Source: Acidithiobacillus sp. YTS05 (GTDB lineage: Bacteria; Pseudomonadota; Gammaproteobacteria; Acidithiobacillales; Acidithiobacillaceae). From it: a stretch of 64,000 nucleotides of DNA. The DNA is taken from the NCBI RefSeq assembly GCF_024396695.1, contig NZ_CP094359.1:2472001-2536000 (forward strand). Direction: 5' to 3'. Positions within the stretch are counted from its first letter, which is position 1; every line of letters begins with the position of its first letter. Made by a program: the position numbers and the translations under genes. Below the pieces are notes generated by a model. That model worked only from the letters and a program-made list of their open reading frames with translations, made no database searches and was not told where the DNA came from. Below are positions 62,235 to 64,000 of the stretch, in pieces.

Positions 62235-62291
62235 CCACGGTGCCGATGGCCTAATTAGTGGGGGAGCTTCTGCGGAAAAGGACGCGCTAAC

Positions 62292-63017
62292 ATGCTTACT
62301 ACATGCCCAGAGTGCCGGGGAAACGTTTCCAGCGCCGCCGAGGCGTGCCCGCACTGCGGCCTGAAGAGGCCGGAGGGAGGGTGGGCAGAAGAGCCCAAGG
62401 TGCAGCCAGCGCAAAACAAAAAGCAGCCCGATGGCTGCTTAGTAAAGACTCTCAAACTGGGGGTATTTGTAATTCTTGCCACGATCGGGATTACCTGGCT
62501 GGCGGTCCAAGGCAACTCAGCTTCTCACCATCATACCCCGTCTCAGAGCGCGGCCGCACCAAGCCAGGAAGCCGCCCACGCATCTCCCGCCAAAGGGACC
62601 ACGCTTATGGTCGATGGGACATCCTGGCCAGCCTTGGAGGTGAGCCGCGTAAAGTTCGCGGTGCTAGGAATGAGCGTGCTTCACTCTGTGTACATGAACA
62701 ATGTTGATCAGACGTTCACCGCGCCGACGGGTGCGCATTTTTTGATCATTGAGATTGCAGTGAAGAATCTCCAAAGGAGTCCCATAAGCCTTGAGACTTC
62801 GGAGGTCACGGTATTCGGCCCAGATGGCTCGAAGTACGAGGCGTCATCCAACACCATTTATCTGAGGCACGCTTTCCCGCTACTGGCTGACCTCAACCCA
62901 GGCATCACAAAAAAGATGCTGATCATGTTCGAAGTGCCTAACTCGTTAACGAAGAAGAACTTCTCGCTCCGGTTCCAAGGTGGCGCAACGGGGCACTCGG
63001 TGACGGTGCCGATGTAG
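62292..63017 (+). CDS. Zinc-ribbon, single-helix, DUF4352-like protein
   Basis: A 241-residue protein: N-terminal zinc ribbon (CPECRGNVSSAAEACPHCG), a basic linker, one membrane helix (about residues 54-73), a Ser/Ala/His-rich linker and an extracytoplasmic beta-sandwich. The latter (FLIIEIAVKNLQRSPISLET, TVFGPDGSKYEAS and PGITKKMLIMFEVP) fits DUF4352/telokin-like domains. The architecture echoes the zinc-ribbon cluster at 30.9-34.6 kb. ATG 62292 has an AAGGA site about 9 nt upstream. It lies between the cassette array and argH. Confidence 0.75.
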   Translation: MLTTCPECRGNVSSAAEACPHCGLKRPEGGWAEEPKVQPAQNKKQPDGCLVKTLKLGVFVILATIGITWLAVQGNSASHHHTPSQSAAAPSQEAAHASPAKGTTLMVDGTSWPALEVSRVKFAVLGMSVLHSVYMNNVDQTFTAPTGAHFLIIEIAVKNLQRSPISLETSEVTVFGPDGSKYEASSNTIYLRHAFPLLADLNPGITKKMLIMFEVPNSLTKKNFSLRFQGGATGHSVTVPM

Positions 63018-63100
63018 ACCAAGCTATGGGGCAGGGATGTCGTCGACCTGGTCCGTCACGAGCGCTTTGGGTATAGTCGCGGCAAGCGAGGAGGTCTGTG

Positions 63101-64000
63101 ATGAGTGAAAAAATGTGGGGCGGGCGCTTTACCGCCGGTACCGATTCTCTGGTCGAGCGTTTTACCTCGTCCATTGCCGTGGATCGACGCCTCTATGCCG
63201 AGGATATTCGCGGCTCGATGGCGCACGCGCGCATGCTGGGGCGGGTGGGCGTGCTGACAGCGGCCGAGGTGGAGACGATCTGCAGCGGGCTGCAGAGAAT
63301 CGGCCAAGAGATTGCCGACGGTCAATTCGCCTATTCGGACAGCCTCGAAGACATCCACATGCACATCGAGAGCCGTCTGATTGCGCTCATTGGCGATACC
63401 GGCAAAAAACTGCACACCGGCCGCTCGCGCAACGACCAGGTGGCTACCGACATGCGTCTGTACACCCGCGGCGCCATCGACCACCTGCTCGCTCTTCTGC
63501 GCGCGCTGCAGGGGGTCTTCGTGGATCTTGCCGAGCGCGAAGTCGACACCATCCTGCCTGGCCTCACCCATTTACAGGTGGCCCAGCCCGTCACCTTCGG
63601 CCACCACTGTATGGCCTATGTCGAGATGTTCCGCCGCGATGCCGAGCGTTTGCGCGATGCCCGCAAGCGGGTCAACGTCTTGCCCCTCGGCGCTGCGGCC
63701 CTGGCCGGGACCACCTTCCCCATTGACCGCTGGGATGTGGCGCGCGAACTCGGCTTCGATCATGTCGCGGAAAACAGTCTCGACGCCGTTTCCGATCGCG
63801 ATTTTCTGCTCGAGACCCTGGCGGCCCTCTCCCTCATCGCGATGCATCTGTCGCGTCTGGCAGAAGAGCTGATCTATTGGATGTCGGCGGCCCTCGCCTT
63901 CATCGACCTGCCGGACGCCTTCTGTACCGGCTCAAGCATCATGCCGCAAAAGAAAAACCCCGATGTGGCTGAACTCATCCGCGGCAAGAGTGGCAAGGTC
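63101..64000 (+). CDS. argH: Argininosuccinate lyase (3' end missing)
   Basis: Cleaves argininosuccinate to arginine and fumarate. The window holds the first 300 codons; the frame is open at the right edge. Conserved parts are [65 protein letters not shown] and the family signature [23 protein letters not shown] 63101 has a GAGGAGG site. A TATAGT at 63072-63077 could be the -10 box of its promoter. Confidence 0.96.
   Translation, partial: MSEKMWGGRFTAGTDSLVERFTSSIAVDRRLYAEDIRGSMAHARMLGRVGVLTAAEVETICSGLQRIGQEIADGQFAYSDSLEDIHMHIESRLIALIGDTGKKLHTGRSRNDQVATDMRLYTRGAIDHLLALLRALQGVFVDLAEREVDTILPGLTHLQVAQPVTFGHHCMAYVEMFRRDAERLRDARKRVNVLPLGAAALAGTTFPIDRWDVARELGFDHVAENSLDAVSDRDFLLETLAALSLIAMHLSRLAEELIYWMSAALAFIDLPDAFCTGSSIMPQKKNPDVAELIRGKSGKV

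Noticed and set aside
1..64000. tRNA or rRNA genes
   Set aside because: I looked through the intergenic stretches for T-loop motifs and acceptor stems and found none; a covariance scan would be decisive.

Overview
The window is a GC-rich proteobacterial chromosome segment. Gene content (class I fructose-1,6-bisphosphatase, System II ResB/CcsA cytochrome c maturation, a pilBSRD-coaE-zapD block, an aroQ-accB-accC-prmA-fis operon and a polA/LOG/DUF2782/thrB block) fits a chemolithoautotroph-like member between the beta- and gammaproteobacteria. An Acidithiobacillus-type organism is my best guess, but it is inference, not proven. About 53 kb is dense core genome with overlapping operons. The last 10 kb is a mobile region inserted before argH.

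Layout. 1-8.3 kb: end of plsY, speD, a complete mlaFEDCB phospholipid-transport operon with an orphan ABC ATPase and an RqcP-like S4 protein, then pdxA, an HNH nuclease, rsmA and a YbjN protein. 8.3-17.2 kb: SPOR protein and argS, an MscS channel, an MFS pump with its divergent LysR regulator, prmB, an ExoA-type exonuclease, a DUF2322-like gene and rlmJ. 17.2-30 kb: GST, xthA, hemH, slyD, anmK, aroE, type IV pilus genes pilB/pilS/pilR/pilD, coaE, zapD and fbp, closed by a strong terminator. 30-34.7 kb: a TraT-like lipoprotein and four leftward genes that mix zinc ribbons, membrane helices and a lipoprotein; their function is unknown. 34.8-42.4 kb: sspB, a lytic transglycosylase, the aroQ-accBC-prmA-fis operon, a nitroreductase lacking a normal start codon, and ettA. 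42.4-54.4 kb: a 39-residue membrane peptide, panD, an MFS transporter, ccsA/resB, engB, a TrkA-N protein, polA, a LOG protein, thrB and cytochrome b561.

54.4-62.3 kb is an integron cassette array without a visible integrase (a CALIN). It has eight recognisable attC sites and starts at an IS3-family remnant beside a HigBA module. The cassettes carry BrnTA, Phd-YoeB, a HEPN-like protein, a PD-(D/E)XK-like nuclease with a translationally coupled partner, a beta-helix-like protein, a winged-helix-like protein, a broken methyltransferase and a GNAT fragment. A group II intron of the IIC type, with a recognisable domain V and a reverse transcriptase, interrupts the array. Several array genes are decayed: HigB and the methyltransferase have in-frame stops at codons 13 and 12, and the intron reverse transcriptase has a C-terminal frameshift. 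The nuclease/partner pair and the HEPN-like cassette are the best candidates for undescribed defence or addiction functions. Normal chromosome resumes with a zinc-ribbon membrane protein and argH, which runs off the end.
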